In this document: positions 30,723 to 41,188 of the stretch, piece by piece
Layout of the letters: each line of letters begins with the position of its first letter
Position numbering within the stretch: position 1 is the stretch's first letter
NCBI GenBank assembly: GCA_032718475.1
Contig: JAUCBJ010007204.1
Span: 1 to 64,000 of the forward strand
Source of the DNA: Nemertoderma westbladi
Taxonomy: Eukaryota; Xenacoelomorpha; Nemertodermatida; Nemertodermatidae
Length of the DNA stretch: 64,000 bases
Reading direction: 5' to 3'
Program-made: the position numbers and the translations under genes
Notes under the pieces: model-generated
The model's input: the letters and a program-made list of their open reading frames with translations, nothing else
The model's database searches: none
What the model was told of the DNA's origin: nothing

Positions 30723-33700
30723 ATGTCTGACACAAAGCAAAACCTGTCAGACAGTCTCCTAGATACAACCATCTGTGACCCAGACAAGAGTGTGGAACGT
30801 GTGAGACCGAAGTTCAACTCACCTCCTACTGTAAGAAAGATCATCCCTCCAGTAGTAGTATCAGACCCTAGGCTAGTCCAACACCGTAGGTCTATCATAG
30901 GCACTCGAGCTCAGGTCAAGCGGGACCAAGAAGCAGCGGAACAGCGGCAACACTCGAGCCGAGAACTTATTTCTCAGCGGCCCGACAGCTCCAGTAGTGA
31001 GGATACTGTAGAGCTGACACCCGAGCACGGAGCAAAGATGACAGATGCGGTTTATTCGGATCCCCTTCTCATCCTTCCTGCAGCCGTACTCACTAGGGTA
31101 TTGATTGCGGTGGAGGAACACCAGATTGATTGGGCGAGAAGTAAGCGATCGACTAAGGATAGTTATGCGGGATACACAAGGGAAGAACTGAAGTCTATTG
31201 TCGAGTCGCAATGGAACTTCCCCGGACCCGGACTCCCGTTTGACTTATCGGAAGCTGCCTGGGAAGACATACACAGGATGGGAGTGACAAAGGAAACCAG
31301 CGATCCAGCTGTGTGGAAGAGGTCAGCAGCCGGATACGTACAGGGATTCTTCAGCTCCATGGAGCGATTAGAGGAACAATTGTTTAGACAACCACAAGGA
31401 CCTCAAGAGCAGGGAGAGCTGCTTTATCAAGTTCGAGAAAGAATTCTAAGAATCAGACTAATCCTATCGGCCTTTGAGGAGGCTTCGAAAAGAAGACAAG
31501 ACACGTCGTTGCAAGTTGCCGTAAAGACTTGGTTACAGCGGGTGAGTCTCCAAGTTCAAAGAACTGCCCCGTGGAAATCTCAGCTGGCTGAGCGCTCAAC
31601 CCTTGGAGAATCAACAGACGCTACCTTTTCACAAGTGGAAAGCGAAGCGACAGCAGAGAAACCGCATAAGAGGGATGTTATTGACATCTATCTGTCAGAC
31701 TATCAACGCTTTGTAGGTGATGAAGAGTTGAGGAGAAGGCTAGATGGACTTAGCCCTAATAGTGAAGGAGCCAAGCTTGTGTTGGACGCTATCGATGCGG
31801 ATATGAGAGCTGCGAACCAAGCTAAATTTGATGAACGCCTCCGTATCGCTAGAGTCCAAGAAGAACAAGTAAAGAAAAAACGTATAGAAGACAGAAAGAC
31901 AGCGGCAGTGGCAGCAGCAGTGGCAGCGGCAGAAGCAGAAAGAAAGGCGGCAGAGGTAGAAGCCGAAAGAAAGGCGGCAGAGATAGAAACAGAAAGAAAG
32001 GCAGCAGAGGTAGAAGCCGAAAGAAAGGCGGCAGAGATAGAAGCAGAAAGAAAAGCGGCAGTGGCAGCGGCAGAAGCAGAAAGGAGAGCGTCTGAAGAGA
32101 TCGCCCAACTAGATTTGGAAAATATTCAAGAGAATCAAGACTGCATAAATAAACAGTTAACAGCTAGTCAAATGCAGATGATGAGTCGATCTACTCCCAA
32201 AAGACAGGGATATACATCATCTGAGGAAGGCGATACAACCGATACTGAAGGCGGAGGAAATAGATCTCGTCTAAGCAGACGTAGAAGAATATCCCACCGT
32301 CAGAAATTGCCTGATTTGTCCCCAGCTGTTAGAAGGCAACTAACTAACACCAACTTAGGTAGTACAGAACCCACAGACCAAATAATTAAAATAGAAAAAC
32401 TCCCTACTATAGTAGATGAGCCTGAAATAATTAGGCCTGTTCTCAAAGCCACCCCTTCGGTGATAGAGACACCTGTACTCCCTGAACCTACCTCTAAATT
32501 CCCTCTGCACAGCACTAAGCTACCTGTGCCCCACAGAACCACCCTTGAAAATGTTCATGTCCTGGACTCCGAGCGAAATATTAATGATTTGTCGCCCGTT
32601 GTCCCTCGTCCGCCCGCTACAACGTTGGCGCCTCCCGCTTCGGCGGTCGAGTGGGTAGATGAGGGACGACGGGAGATGGGTCTCCTGCTCGGGCAGCTGA
32701 GGGAACACCGTTCCCGCTCCTCTCAGCAAGTCCAGGAGATGGAGGGGATTGTGCAGCAGTTAAAGGGAACAATTAGAGAGAGTAGGTTAGAGTTGCAAGA
32801 AGTGCAGCAAAGTATCACGTTAGAACGCGATAAATTAGTAAATACACAAAAGGGTATACCACCACCCCCTGTAACAATATGTCAACCTGTTAGGTCTGAA
32901 GTATTTCATGCGCAAGGTGTGGAGCCTACACGCATCTATACTGCTAGCGAAGTGGAAACTCCTATAGTAAACCCTATTAAGGGTAATTATAAACCTGTTG
33001 ACAATGATATCCCATATAGACTTGATAATAATCCGAGAAATTTATATACCGATAACTCGATATTAAATAACACGATGCCCCAAGAAAGTTTTACGCGTCA
33101 AATGGCTAGAACCGAAGCCCGTCAAGCGGTAAAGGTAGGAGAGATCGTTAAGTTCAATGGAGATGAGATGAAATGGTTACCTTTTAATGAATATTACAAA
33201 GATAACATACAGAACTCTGTGCTATCAAACGGAGAGAAACTTAGATTCCTCATCGAGTGCTTGGAAGGATCTCCCAAGTTAATGGCGTTAAAGTTTATTG
33301 GACATCCCGATGGATTAAGACAAGTTTGGGATACCCTAAACATCAGGTATGGTAATAGGAATAACATAGCTAGGTATTTGTATGCAAAATTGGTAGCGCC
33401 CCGAAAATTCATTAGCAGCGGGATTATAGAGTTTTCTGATGAGATTCAGGAGATCTGTAGACAATTAGATTGGCTAGGTAAGTCTCATGAATATCAGAGT
33501 TCTATGGTTATTGGAGCTGTGGCCTCTACTTTACCGAAGGGTGGAGTAGGTACACGCTGGGATAAGAAAGTGTTATATATGATGGAACAGCAACGACGAG
33601 ACCCTACCATGGCTGATCTCATGTCATTCTTGGATGGAGAAGTGAAATTACAACTCCTAAAGCAGTCCAGAGAGAAGACACCGGAAAACAAGGTAAGTGA

Positions 33701-34322
33701 GAAACCCGTTTCTAGGAGAAAGGTAACCCCAGTGTGTTATACCGACGACGGCGAAAGCCAGGCTTCTCAAGGAGAGGACAGCGGGAAAGACACTGAAAGA
33801 TCTTATGTCAACAAAACGCCTAAAGATGTAAGTAAATTCAGGTCTCGAACCAATGACAGGAGAGAACAGGTAAGAAAAACCCCTCCTACGTCTCCTAAGA
33901 GAATTCAAGTAAGAAAGCCCGAAGAAAGAACGAGTGTGCACAACGTTACTCAAAATAAGGTAAGTAACATCAAACCGAAATGTGCGCTGTGTGACGGGCC
34001 CCACCGTTTGAATGTGTGTGATGAATTCCTAAAGAAATCATTAACAGATAGACGGGAAGTCATATGGGATAAGCGGTTGTGTTATAATTGCCTCAGACAA
34101 GGACACCAACGGCGAACCTGTTACTCCGACGCAAGGTGTGCAAAGTGCGGTGCGAAACATCATATCTTGTTGCACACTGAATTCGAGCGAAACAGCCCGA
34201 GTCAGGTAAGTGAGTCCGAACTACATGTCCAATTCAGTGATGTGAATGACACTGACCAAAGTTCTGAGATGGAAGGATTCTATACGGACGAATTCTCCGA
34301 CGAAGACGAATCCTGTTACTAG
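30723..34322 (+). CDS. BEL/Pao gag, truncated
   Basis: 1199 codons, fully open. It is collinear with residues 1 to about 1170 of the ORF1 at 14554. It has the same N-terminus, the AERKAAE(V/I) helical repeat (about 395-455, different repeat number), the gag core (VKFNGDEMKWLPFNEYY), and the zinc clusters with the CCHC knuckle CYNCLRQGHQRRTC. It also contains an extra block of about 20 residues before the gag core. A TAG arises where similarity ends, so the stop is a product of truncation. An undamaged 3.6-kb frame in a diverged copy suggests either recent truncation or that gag has been kept by selection. Confidence 0.85.
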   Translation: MSDTKQNLSDSLLDTTICDPDKSVERVRPKFNSPPTVRKIIPPVVVSDPRLVQHRRSIIGTRAQVKRDQEAAEQRQHSSRELISQRPDSSSSEDTVELTPEHGAKMTDAVYSDPLLILPAAVLTRVLIAVEEHQIDWARSKRSTKDSYAGYTREELKSIVESQWNFPGPGLPFDLSEAAWEDIHRMGVTKETSDPAVWKRSAAGYVQGFFSSMERLEEQLFRQPQGPQEQGELLYQVRERILRIRLILSAFEEASKRRQDTSLQVAVKTWLQRVSLQVQRTAPWKSQLAERSTLGESTDATFSQVESEATAEKPHKRDVIDIYLSDYQRFVGDEELRRRLDGLSPNSEGAKLVLDAIDADMRAANQAKFDERLRIARVQEEQVKKKRIEDRKTAAVAAAVAAAEAERKAAEVEAERKAAEIETERKAAEVEAERKAAEIEAERKAAVAAAEAERRASEEIAQLDLENIQENQDCINKQLTASQMQMMSRSTPKRQGYTSSEEGDTTDTEGGGNRSRLSRRRRISHRQKLPDLSPAVRRQLTNTNLGSTEPTDQIIKIEKLPTIVDEPEIIRPVLKATPSVIETPVLPEPTSKFPLHSTKLPVPHRTTLENVHVLDSERNINDLSPVVPRPPATTLAPPASAVEWVDEGRREMGLLLGQLREHRSRSSQQVQEMEGIVQQLKGTIRESRLELQEVQQSITLERDKLVNTQKGIPPPPVTICQPVRSEVFHAQGVEPTRIYTASEVETPIVNPIKGNYKPVDNDIPYRLDNNPRNLYTDNSILNNTMPQESFTRQMARTEARQAVKVGEIVKFNGDEMKWLPFNEYYKDNIQNSVLSNGEKLRFLIECLEGSPKLMALKFIGHPDGLRQVWDTLNIRYGNRNNIARYLYAKLVAPRKFISSGIIEFSDEIQEICRQLDWLGKSHEYQSSMVIGAVASTLPKGGVGTRWDKKVLYMMEQQRRDPTMADLMSFLDGEVKLQLLKQSREKTPENKVSEKPVSRRKVTPVCYTDDGESQASQGEDSGKDTERSYVNKTPKDVSKFRSRTNDRREQVRKTPPTSPKRIQVRKPEERTSVHNVTQNKVSNIKPKCALCDGPHRLNVCDEFLKKSLTDRREVIWDKRLCYNCLRQGHQRRTCYSDARCAKCGAKHHILLHTEFERNSPSQVSESELHVQFSDVNDTDQSSEMEGFYTDEFSDEDESCY

Positions 34323-36322
34323 ACTATACTTGTTACACTGTGTTATACTGTTACTATACTTGTACTAAAAAGAATGTGCTATGCCGGGTTACGTACGGCA
34401 GGCGCAGAGACAATTATAGAGACCTATAAACAGAGATGCTTCGTCGGTGCCGTCGTCATAGCATCGCCTAGATAAATTACATCACTGCACCAGCACTGCC
34501 TGGCTCCAGGCTACTCTGCTGTACTGCACTATCATAACACACCAAACTGCCGAACAATTGTATTGTTTGTTGGTTTGAGCATATTTGAATTTACCTCTCT
34601 TTTATAAAGGCTCTAGTTCAATTCATTCACTAGTTGCTATGCAAAAATTTACCCTACCTACGCGAAACTGCATTCCATTAGGTTACGAGTAGGCTACACG
34701 AACGCGGAAAAGTCAAACCAGGAAGTGATGAATTATGGTGTTCTACAAGTAAAGGCCCAGCTAACATTTCAGGCACCTTAATAACTGAAGGCTGACTATG
34801 AGAGGTGCTTAGGCTGTTAGGGCTGGCTTTCTATTACTTCAGTACTTACTTTGATCACTTACAGACTTATACAGTTATAGGAATAGGCCTAGGTAAATTT
34901 ATAGCAATAAGCAATATACAGATATAAAACCTATAGTCAATTTGCAATCAATAAGCGAATAAGGTAATAATACTGCAGTACTGCAGTACTGTACAGCTGT
35001 ATGTAATAATGCTTTTGAAATAGGCCTACTCTACTGCGTTGCGGACTGCAATTCTAATTTACCGGTCATCAAATTTGCGACGTGCAGTAAACCCTGCACA
35101 TTGACCTGACCTGAAGATTTCGCTAAGGTTTGTGATTGATTACGGCAAAAAAGGGTCAGGTTGTATCCGAGGCCGACCAAACCTAATACCGACTCCTACG
35201 CCGAGACAGGGGGACTCGACAGGGGAGGGGAACTCGACGCAAAACCCGCCTTGGCGAATTAATATCCCGCGTCAATGTTCAATTCTCAATTTAGGGAAAG
35301 GAGCAGGTTACAGTGGCACGTTATTTAAACCAAAACAATAAACTAAACACTATGGGATGCGCGGGATGAGGATGAGCGGAATAATTCGTTTGCCAATTTG
35401 ACTCTCCATAAATTAGGCCTACAATGGAACTACTGGTTGTCGATGGACATTTAAAATCCTTTGGTCGGCGGACTTTCTCGAAAGGGTGCCTCGTTTTATT
35501 AAAGATCAACGATTACTTGCGAACTGAAGTTTGAATTGAAGTTGAAAATACTGACGATATATTGTAGTGTTATAGCTTTTATGCTCTGGCATATTAGTTT
35601 ATTGCGTTATTTTTCACTTTATAGTAGTAAATATATTTCTGTGCATTTATTATGGTGCATTTGTTTGATATCCTTACTATTTCCCTAAAGGTATCTTGAA
35701 TTATTACCAGAATTATTACCTTAGAATTATTAAATATATTAAATACCTTCCAAGGGGCAAATTGTTCGCATATGTTATAAACTATATATAAGCTATATAT
35801 GTTTTACTCCTCTCTAAAACGAATAGGTACCTCTCAATGTGTTTTCTCCCTAAAATTGAACAAACCACTGGTTTTCGGTACGTACGTTGTCATATCAGTA
35901 ACTCAGGATCTTATGTTTTATTAAACTTATCATTCGTTACTAACTTATAATATTTGGCTTACGGAATTGTAATTCATAACCATCTTTATATGAGCCAATG
36001 TAAAAGTCGGCCTTCAGTTTTTATGCTCATTTACATGAGTGCCTGGCCTTTACTTATAGTTATAGAACACCATATTGAAAATGGGTTTTAAGAAAATTAA
36101 CAGCTATATATTTCAATAAATGTATGTTATTGACAAATATATCGTGTATCGTGTAGGTCCAAACTTTACAAGTGTCGAATATTCAGGTAGTGGCTTTTAC
36201 TATCAGCAAATAAACTTTGTATAACAACCTCGGCCTTTATAGTTGTTATATACAGTTTGCTTCAGGTTTATATATCGTATGGGCCTACTGTATACCACCC
36301 CTTCTATTTAACTTAAAACAAT
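34323..36322. other. Intergenic sequence, nothing recognised
   Basis: Two kilobases with no coding region, tandem array or known element that I can support. Contains scattered TAGGCCTAC words and short palindromes such as ctgcagtactgcagtactg near 34975. Confidence 0.5.
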
Positions 36323-37366
36323 ATGACTATATTGAAACGATGCAATATGACTGACTATATTGAAACGATGAAGAAGATGATAAAATTATTGAAGATAAAA
36401 AGAAAATATACATTTTTTTTCCTATTATGTTTCTTAACCGCCGCCACATTTTATTTCTGGAATGGGAGAATAATTTGTGAAAACATAGCAAGTACAGAGG
36501 AACTTGTTCCTAATATAGTACATATCATTTGGTTAAACCAAGCTGAATTCCAATTCATCAACTATATATGTCTGGTCTCAGTTTATAAAAATATGAAACC
36601 GAAGGTAATTTATTTCCACACAAACAAGGGGCTTAATTTCACCGGAAGTAACGGTAATACACCGCCTTGGTTTACCAGAGCCAAGGAGGAGATTCCCATA
36701 ATAGTTGTCAAGGAAACTGTTGCCCCGGAGACTGTGTTTGGTATCCCTTTATCCAGCAACCCAAAGTTTCGTGTTTCGCACCAAACCGACGTGCTGAGAT
36801 TCCAAATACTCCGACAATACGGTGGAATCTACCTAGACGGCGATGTATTTGGCGTCCAGCCGATTAATGAATCTGTCCGTTGCTATGACTACAGTGCTGA
36901 TCGCGATGACTACTATTTCAATATGCTGGCATCTGGAGTTATTGTAGCCAAGAAAAATTCATCGTTTCTAAATATGGCGTCGGAAAGTTTTCGGAACTAT
37001 GACGGTGACTGTTGGGGGTGTGCTGCCATAGAAGAACCAGGGAAGATTTATGCCAGTTGTAAGCATTTGGTCAATGTGGTGGAAGATGGATTTATTTATC
37101 CCAAATGGAGGCAAGGTGGCCTCCAACTCTATGTGGACTATGATTGGTGGAGTGGTAGATACACAGTACATCTGTGGATGCGGCGGTGGAGTATATGGGA
37201 TAAAAATGAGCAAATTACCCAGGACAATGTGCATTGTGTGGATTCCGCATTAGGGGAGATTCTTCGATCGATTCATCGCGTTGATAAACTTTGTACTGAA
37301 GCGGAACGGCTCCGTTTGCTACCAGTTTACGTACGGAATCGCGATAAATACAGACGAGAAATGTAG
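36323..37366 (+). CDS. DXD glycosyltransferase, type II membrane protein (copy 1)
   Basis: 347 codons, no intron. A basic cytoplasmic segment is followed by one hydrophobic anchor (about residues 29-47), then a lumenal catalytic region of the 'glycosyltransferase sugar-binding region containing DXD motif' family (GT32-like). VPNIVHIIWL (about 62-71) is the typical entry motif, and SHQTDVLRFQILRQYGGIYL leads to D172-G-D174, the metal and nucleotide-sugar site. WIW-type aromatic-rich residues follow. It probably acts in the Golgi on glycolipids or glycoproteins; donor and acceptor cannot be told. Start is uncertain: ATGs at codons 9, 16 and 19 are possible, and a small tandem duplication (actatattgaaacgatg, twice) created the first ones. 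The paralogue at 47898 supports a start at codon 16 or later. This copy lacks a stem of about 65 residues found in the paralogue. Confidence 0.9.
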   Translation: MTILKRCNMTDYIETMKKMIKLLKIKRKYTFFFLLCFLTAATFYFWNGRIICENIASTEELVPNIVHIIWLNQAEFQFINYICLVSVYKNMKPKVIYFHTNKGLNFTGSNGNTPPWFTRAKEEIPIIVVKETVAPETVFGIPLSSNPKFRVSHQTDVLRFQILRQYGGIYLDGDVFGVQPINESVRCYDYSADRDDYYFNMLASGVIVAKKNSSFLNMASESFRNYDGDCWGCAAIEEPGKIYASCKHLVNVVEDGFIYPKWRQGGLQLYVDYDWWSGRYTVHLWMRRWSIWDKNEQITQDNVHCVDSALGEILRSIHRVDKLCTEAERLRLLPVYVRNRDKYRREM

Positions 37367-38108
37367 AAATATAATCTTCCATAGTAAACCTGCTGTAAAC
37401 CACAGTAAACCTGGTTTCCTGAGGTCCGAGATGCCGAGATGCGTGATGATGTTGATACTCTTTCATTTACAGGAGGATATCCATCCAGTGCTATAAACTA
37501 TAACTAAGATAGACCCGGAAATAACTAAATTACTGTTATGTAATAATTATCGGTATATTATTCTGAAATTGGCATATTTTGCATTTAAAGTAACGTTTAG
37601 TAGAAGTAACATTTTTTTGTCGGACTCTTTATAATCCAATTTCCGATGAATATTTAAAGCATACGTACGCTTTTACTATAAAATTGCTTTTAGCCTTTAC
37701 TATTTTTCGAGGAAATGCGCATTACAAAGATGACTTACACATCTTGGGAGATTTCCAAATCATCCCTGACAGCTAATTGAATAGACACCCTTTGCGAATG
37801 CGGAAATATTCTGACGAACTTTGTAGGCTTCATCTTTGAAGGCAGATAGAATAAGTATTCAAGATGACCTACAGATCCACCCAGATAAGTTAACTATATA
37901 TATCATGATCAACATCTGGTTAGCGTAGCCCAAGGACAACTCTACCATTTGTAGTAGAGTTGTCCTTTGGTCTGCCATAATCGTTGTTTTGGTTTGACCA
38001 TATTGCTTAACAATAATACCAACATTGGTGGCTGCTTCGCTTCTGCTAACCTGTGTAACACCCTTTGAGCTTCATTTAAATGTCTCTCTAAAAATAATTT
38101 TTTTTATT
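37367..38108. other. Downstream flank with a hairpin
   Basis: Just after the stop lies a single degenerate copy of the 63-bp repeat that is amplified at 49309-51475 (cttccatagtaaacctg, then tttcctgagg). At 37931-37970 a perfect 14-bp stem (aaggacaactctac) with an 8-base loop occurs. Nothing else was recognised. Confidence 0.6.
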
Positions 38109-38153
38109 GAAATGTACGGAGTCCCTAAAGGGACATGAGAATTTTTTTTTTTT

Positions 38154-38527
38154 TCGCTAACTCGTGCGAACGACTTACTAAGTCGTGCGAACGACTTAAC
38201 TAACGCGTGCGAACGACTTAGTAAGTCGTGCGAACGACTTACTATGTCGTGCGAACGACATACTAAGTCGTGCGAACGACTTACTAAGCGTGCGAACGAC
38301 ATACTAAGTCGTGCGAACGACTTAGCTAACGTCGTGCGAACGACTTAGTAAGTCGTGCGAACGACTTACTAAGTCGTGCGAACGACATTAACTAACGTCG
38401 TGCGAACGACTTAACTAACGCGTGCGAACGACTTACTAAGTCGTGCGAACGACATACTAAGTCGTGCGAACGACTTAACTAACGTCGTGCGAACGACTTA
38501 GTAACTCGTGCGAACGACTTACTAACT
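38154..38527 (+). repeat. Hairpin-unit array, left arm of foldback B
   Basis: About 18 copies of gtcgtgcgaacgac with spacers such as ttactaa, ttaactaac or atactaa. Each unit is itself an inverted repeat (gtcgt / acgac with loop gcga). Confidence 0.95.
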
Positions 38528-38935
38528 TTACTTTGATTGGCTAAATAATACTGGTAATAAAAGTACAACATTTTTAGCGGGATTTTCAATTCAATCTACA
38601 GCATTTGTTGATGACATTATTGGTTGAAAATATTATTATCAATGGCTGAACGCGCTCTGTTAATATCGACGTACTTTAACTTAGGCCGACAATACAACCG
38701 ACATATTGTAGCAAATTATAATATCTTTAACATATTAATTTTATTTTAACTTATTCAGTAAATAGCTGTATTATCTACGGTCAGCGCTGTTAGATAAGCT
38801 GATTATAGTGTCAGGTGTTGTTGCTGTGTTGCTAAGCAACATTCCCATCTCACTATTGTATCGAAAAGCTGTAGTCGAAATCTCAGGTTTTGGGGGGAGG
38901 TGAGATAGGTCCTACTATTTAGAGTATTGTACAAT

Positions 38936-39358
38936 CAGAGGCGTAGCGAGGGGGGGGGGGATGTTCCCCCGGGCGCACTCACCCGGGGGCGCTGAAATGC
39001 CAGGCAAATGTCAGGGTATTCTTGTAAAAATAAGACAAATCAGTGAAAATTCAGGGATTGTGATACAGTCAGTATACAGGACATGTGTCATAAGCGAAAA
39101 ATTTAAAAATTTTCTCTGCTTCGTTGCCTTTCAATATACAGTATTATAATTTCACTATATCAAACTTGTGTATAATAGATTTGATATAGTTATATACTTT
39201 TAGTAAACTGTTTTATAGATGTTTTTTTTAATGTTATATTCTGTTATATAATATTAAAAAAACCCACCATAAATGAAAAGTTAAAATTATTGAAGGGGGG
39301 GGGGGGGGCTATCTCAGCGTCATTTCCCTGGGCGCCAGAAGGGCTCGCTACGCCTCTG
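38936..39358. mobile_element. hAT-type MITE nested in foldback B
   Basis: Inverted ends CAGAGGCGTAGCGAG and CTCGCTACGCCTCTG, 423 bp, with a perfect 8-bp target duplication TGTACAAT (38928-38935 and 39359-39366), which is diagnostic of hAT-family insertion. It has no transposase. Long G runs lie next to each end (near 38950 and 39297-39308). Confidence 0.9.
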
Positions 39359-39491
39359 TGTACAATATTGTGACTCCGCCACAATATTCGATTTAAATAA
39401 AGTACGTACCCGTATTTCACTTTCAGGCACTCATTTCGTATTTCACTCAGTCGCTTACGCTCGTTCTTAATAAAATTTATTCGAATAAGTA

Positions 39492-39764
39492 ATGCGTAAC
39501 ATCCCTAATGAAACCAGTGGGTGCATTGATGGATATTCCCGGAAAATGATTTGGTTGAACGTGTATAACACCAACAATGACAGTAAATTTATCTGGGGCT
39601 ACTTCCTGGAAGCGATAACTGAGAACAAGGGTGCTCCGCGGATTGTTCGTGGGGATTTTGGAACAGAAAATGTTCGCGTTCGAGACTTTCAGAAGTTCAT
39701 CCGTAGAGATCACACTGACAATATGCAACAGACCTGTTACATCGATGGCGCAAGCACAGCTTAG
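39492..39764 (+). pseudogene. Integrase-core fragment inside foldback B
   Basis: 90 codons resembling part of a retroviral-type integrase core family found in many animal transposons: CIDGYSRKMIWLNVY with the first catalytic-type Asp, and GAPRIVRGDFGTENV with the second. The frame stops about where the third acidic residue region would begin, and there is no zinc or DNA-binding domain upstream. I infer a decayed remnant of the enzyme that once moved this foldback family, or a captured piece. It lies between the inner inverted arms, as expected of an internal gene. Confidence 0.6.
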
Positions 39765-39975
39765 GATAATTTCATTATTTAGTTTTAAAGCAGATTAAAT
39801 CTGTCCGTATGTTAGGCCTAAGTTAAAGTACGTCGATATTAACAGAGCGCGTTCAGCCATTGATAATAATATTTTCAACCAATAATGCCATCAACAAATG
39901 CTGTAGATTGAATTGAAAATCCTGCTAAAAAGGTTGTACTTTTATTACCAGTATTATTTAGCCAATCAAAGTAAA

Positions 39976-41147
39976 GTTAGTAAGTCGTTCGCACGAGTTA
40001 CTAAGTCGTTCGCACGCGTTAGTTAAGTCGTTCGCACGACATAGTATGTCGTTCGCACGAGTTAGTTAAGTCGTTCGCACGAGTTACTAAGTCGTTCGCA
40101 CGCGTTAGTTAAGTCGTTCGCACGACATAGTATGTCGTTCGCACGAGTTAGTTAAGTCGTTCGCACGAGTTACTAAGTCGTTCGCACGCGTTAGTTAAGT
40201 CGTTCGCACGACTTAGTATGTCGTTCGCAAGAGTTAGTTAAGTCGTTCGCACGACTTAGTATGTCGTTCGCACGAGTTAGTTAAGTCGTTCGCACGAGTT
40301 ACTAAGTCGTTCGCACGCGTTAGTTAAGTCGTTCGCACGACATAGTATGTCGTTCGCACGAGTTAGTTAAGTCGTTCGCACGAGTTACTAAGTCGTTCGC
40401 ACGCGTTAGTTAAGTCGTTCGCACGACTTAGTATGTCGTTCGCAAGAGTTAGTTAAGTCGTTCGCACGACATAGTATGTCGTTCGCACGAGTTAGTTAAG
40501 TCGTTCGCACGAGTTACTAAGTCGTTCGCACGCGTTAGTTAAGTCGTTCGCACGACTTAGTATGTCGTTCGCAAGAGTTAGTTAAGTCGTTCGCACGACA
40601 TAGTATGTCGTTCGCACGAGTTAGTTAAGTCGTTCGCACGAGTTACTAAGTCGTTCGCACGCGTTAGTTAAGTCGTTCGCACGACTTAGTATGTCGTTCG
40701 CAAGAGTTAGTTAAGTCGTTCGCACGACATAGTATGTCGTTCGCACGCGTTAGTTAAGTCGTTCGCACGACATAGTATGTCGTTCGCACGAGTTAGTTAA
40801 GTCGTTCGCACGAGTTACTAAGTCGTTCGCACGCGTTAGTTAAGTCGTTCGCACGACTTAGTATGTCGTTCGCACGAGTTAGTTAAGTCGTTCGCACGAC
40901 TTAGTATGTCGTTCGCACGAGTTAGTTAAGTCGTTCGCACGACTTAGTATGTCGTTCGCAAGAGTTAGTTAAGTCGTTCGCACGACTTAGTATGTCGTTC
41001 GCACGAGTTAGTTAAGTCGTTCGCACGACTTAGTATGTCGTTCGCACGACTTAGTATGTCGTTCGCACGACTTAGTAAGTCGTTCGCACGAGTTAGTTAA
41101 GTCGTTCGCACGAGTTAGTAAGTCGTTCGCACGAGTTAGCAAAAAAA
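39976..41147 (-). repeat. Hairpin-unit array, right arm of foldback B
   Basis: About 55 copies of gtcgttcgcacga(c/g), the reverse complement of the left-arm unit, with spacers ttagttaa, ttactaa and atagtat. A higher-order pattern of about 120 bp is visible (agttactaagtcgttcgcac recurs). Confidence 0.95.
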
Positions 41148-41188
41148 AATTTTTTTTCTCATGTCCCTTTAGGGGCTCCGTAGAAATG

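Larger units (their letters stand above)
27861..34322 (+). mobile_element. Second LTR element, truncated after gag
   Basis: Related to the 15.3-kb element but clearly diverged. It has a 5' LTR (27861-29057), a homologous leader (29058-30722) and gag (30723-34322). Similarity stops abruptly at the codons for DESCY, after which unrelated sequence follows. No protease, ORF2 or 3' LTR was found in the window, so the right part was lost by deletion or rearrangement. It entered a CR1-like LINE; the expected right target duplication (GACTG on the left, 27856-27860) could not be located. Confidence 0.88.
38115..41182. mobile_element. Foldback element B with hairpin-repeat arms
   Basis: Ends are inverted: TACGGAGTCCCTAAAGGG at 38115 and its near reverse complement at 41157-41182. 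They are flanked by a 6-bp GAAATG direct repeat (38109-38114 and 41183-41188), a likely target duplication. Inside each end is an array of hairpin units (38154-38527 left, 39976-41147 right), then a unique inverted arm of about 200 bp (38520-38745 against 39785-39985, nearly identical). The centre holds an integrase-like fragment and a nested hAT MITE. The arms are unequal in array length (about 0.37 and 1.17 kb). Confidence 0.85.
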
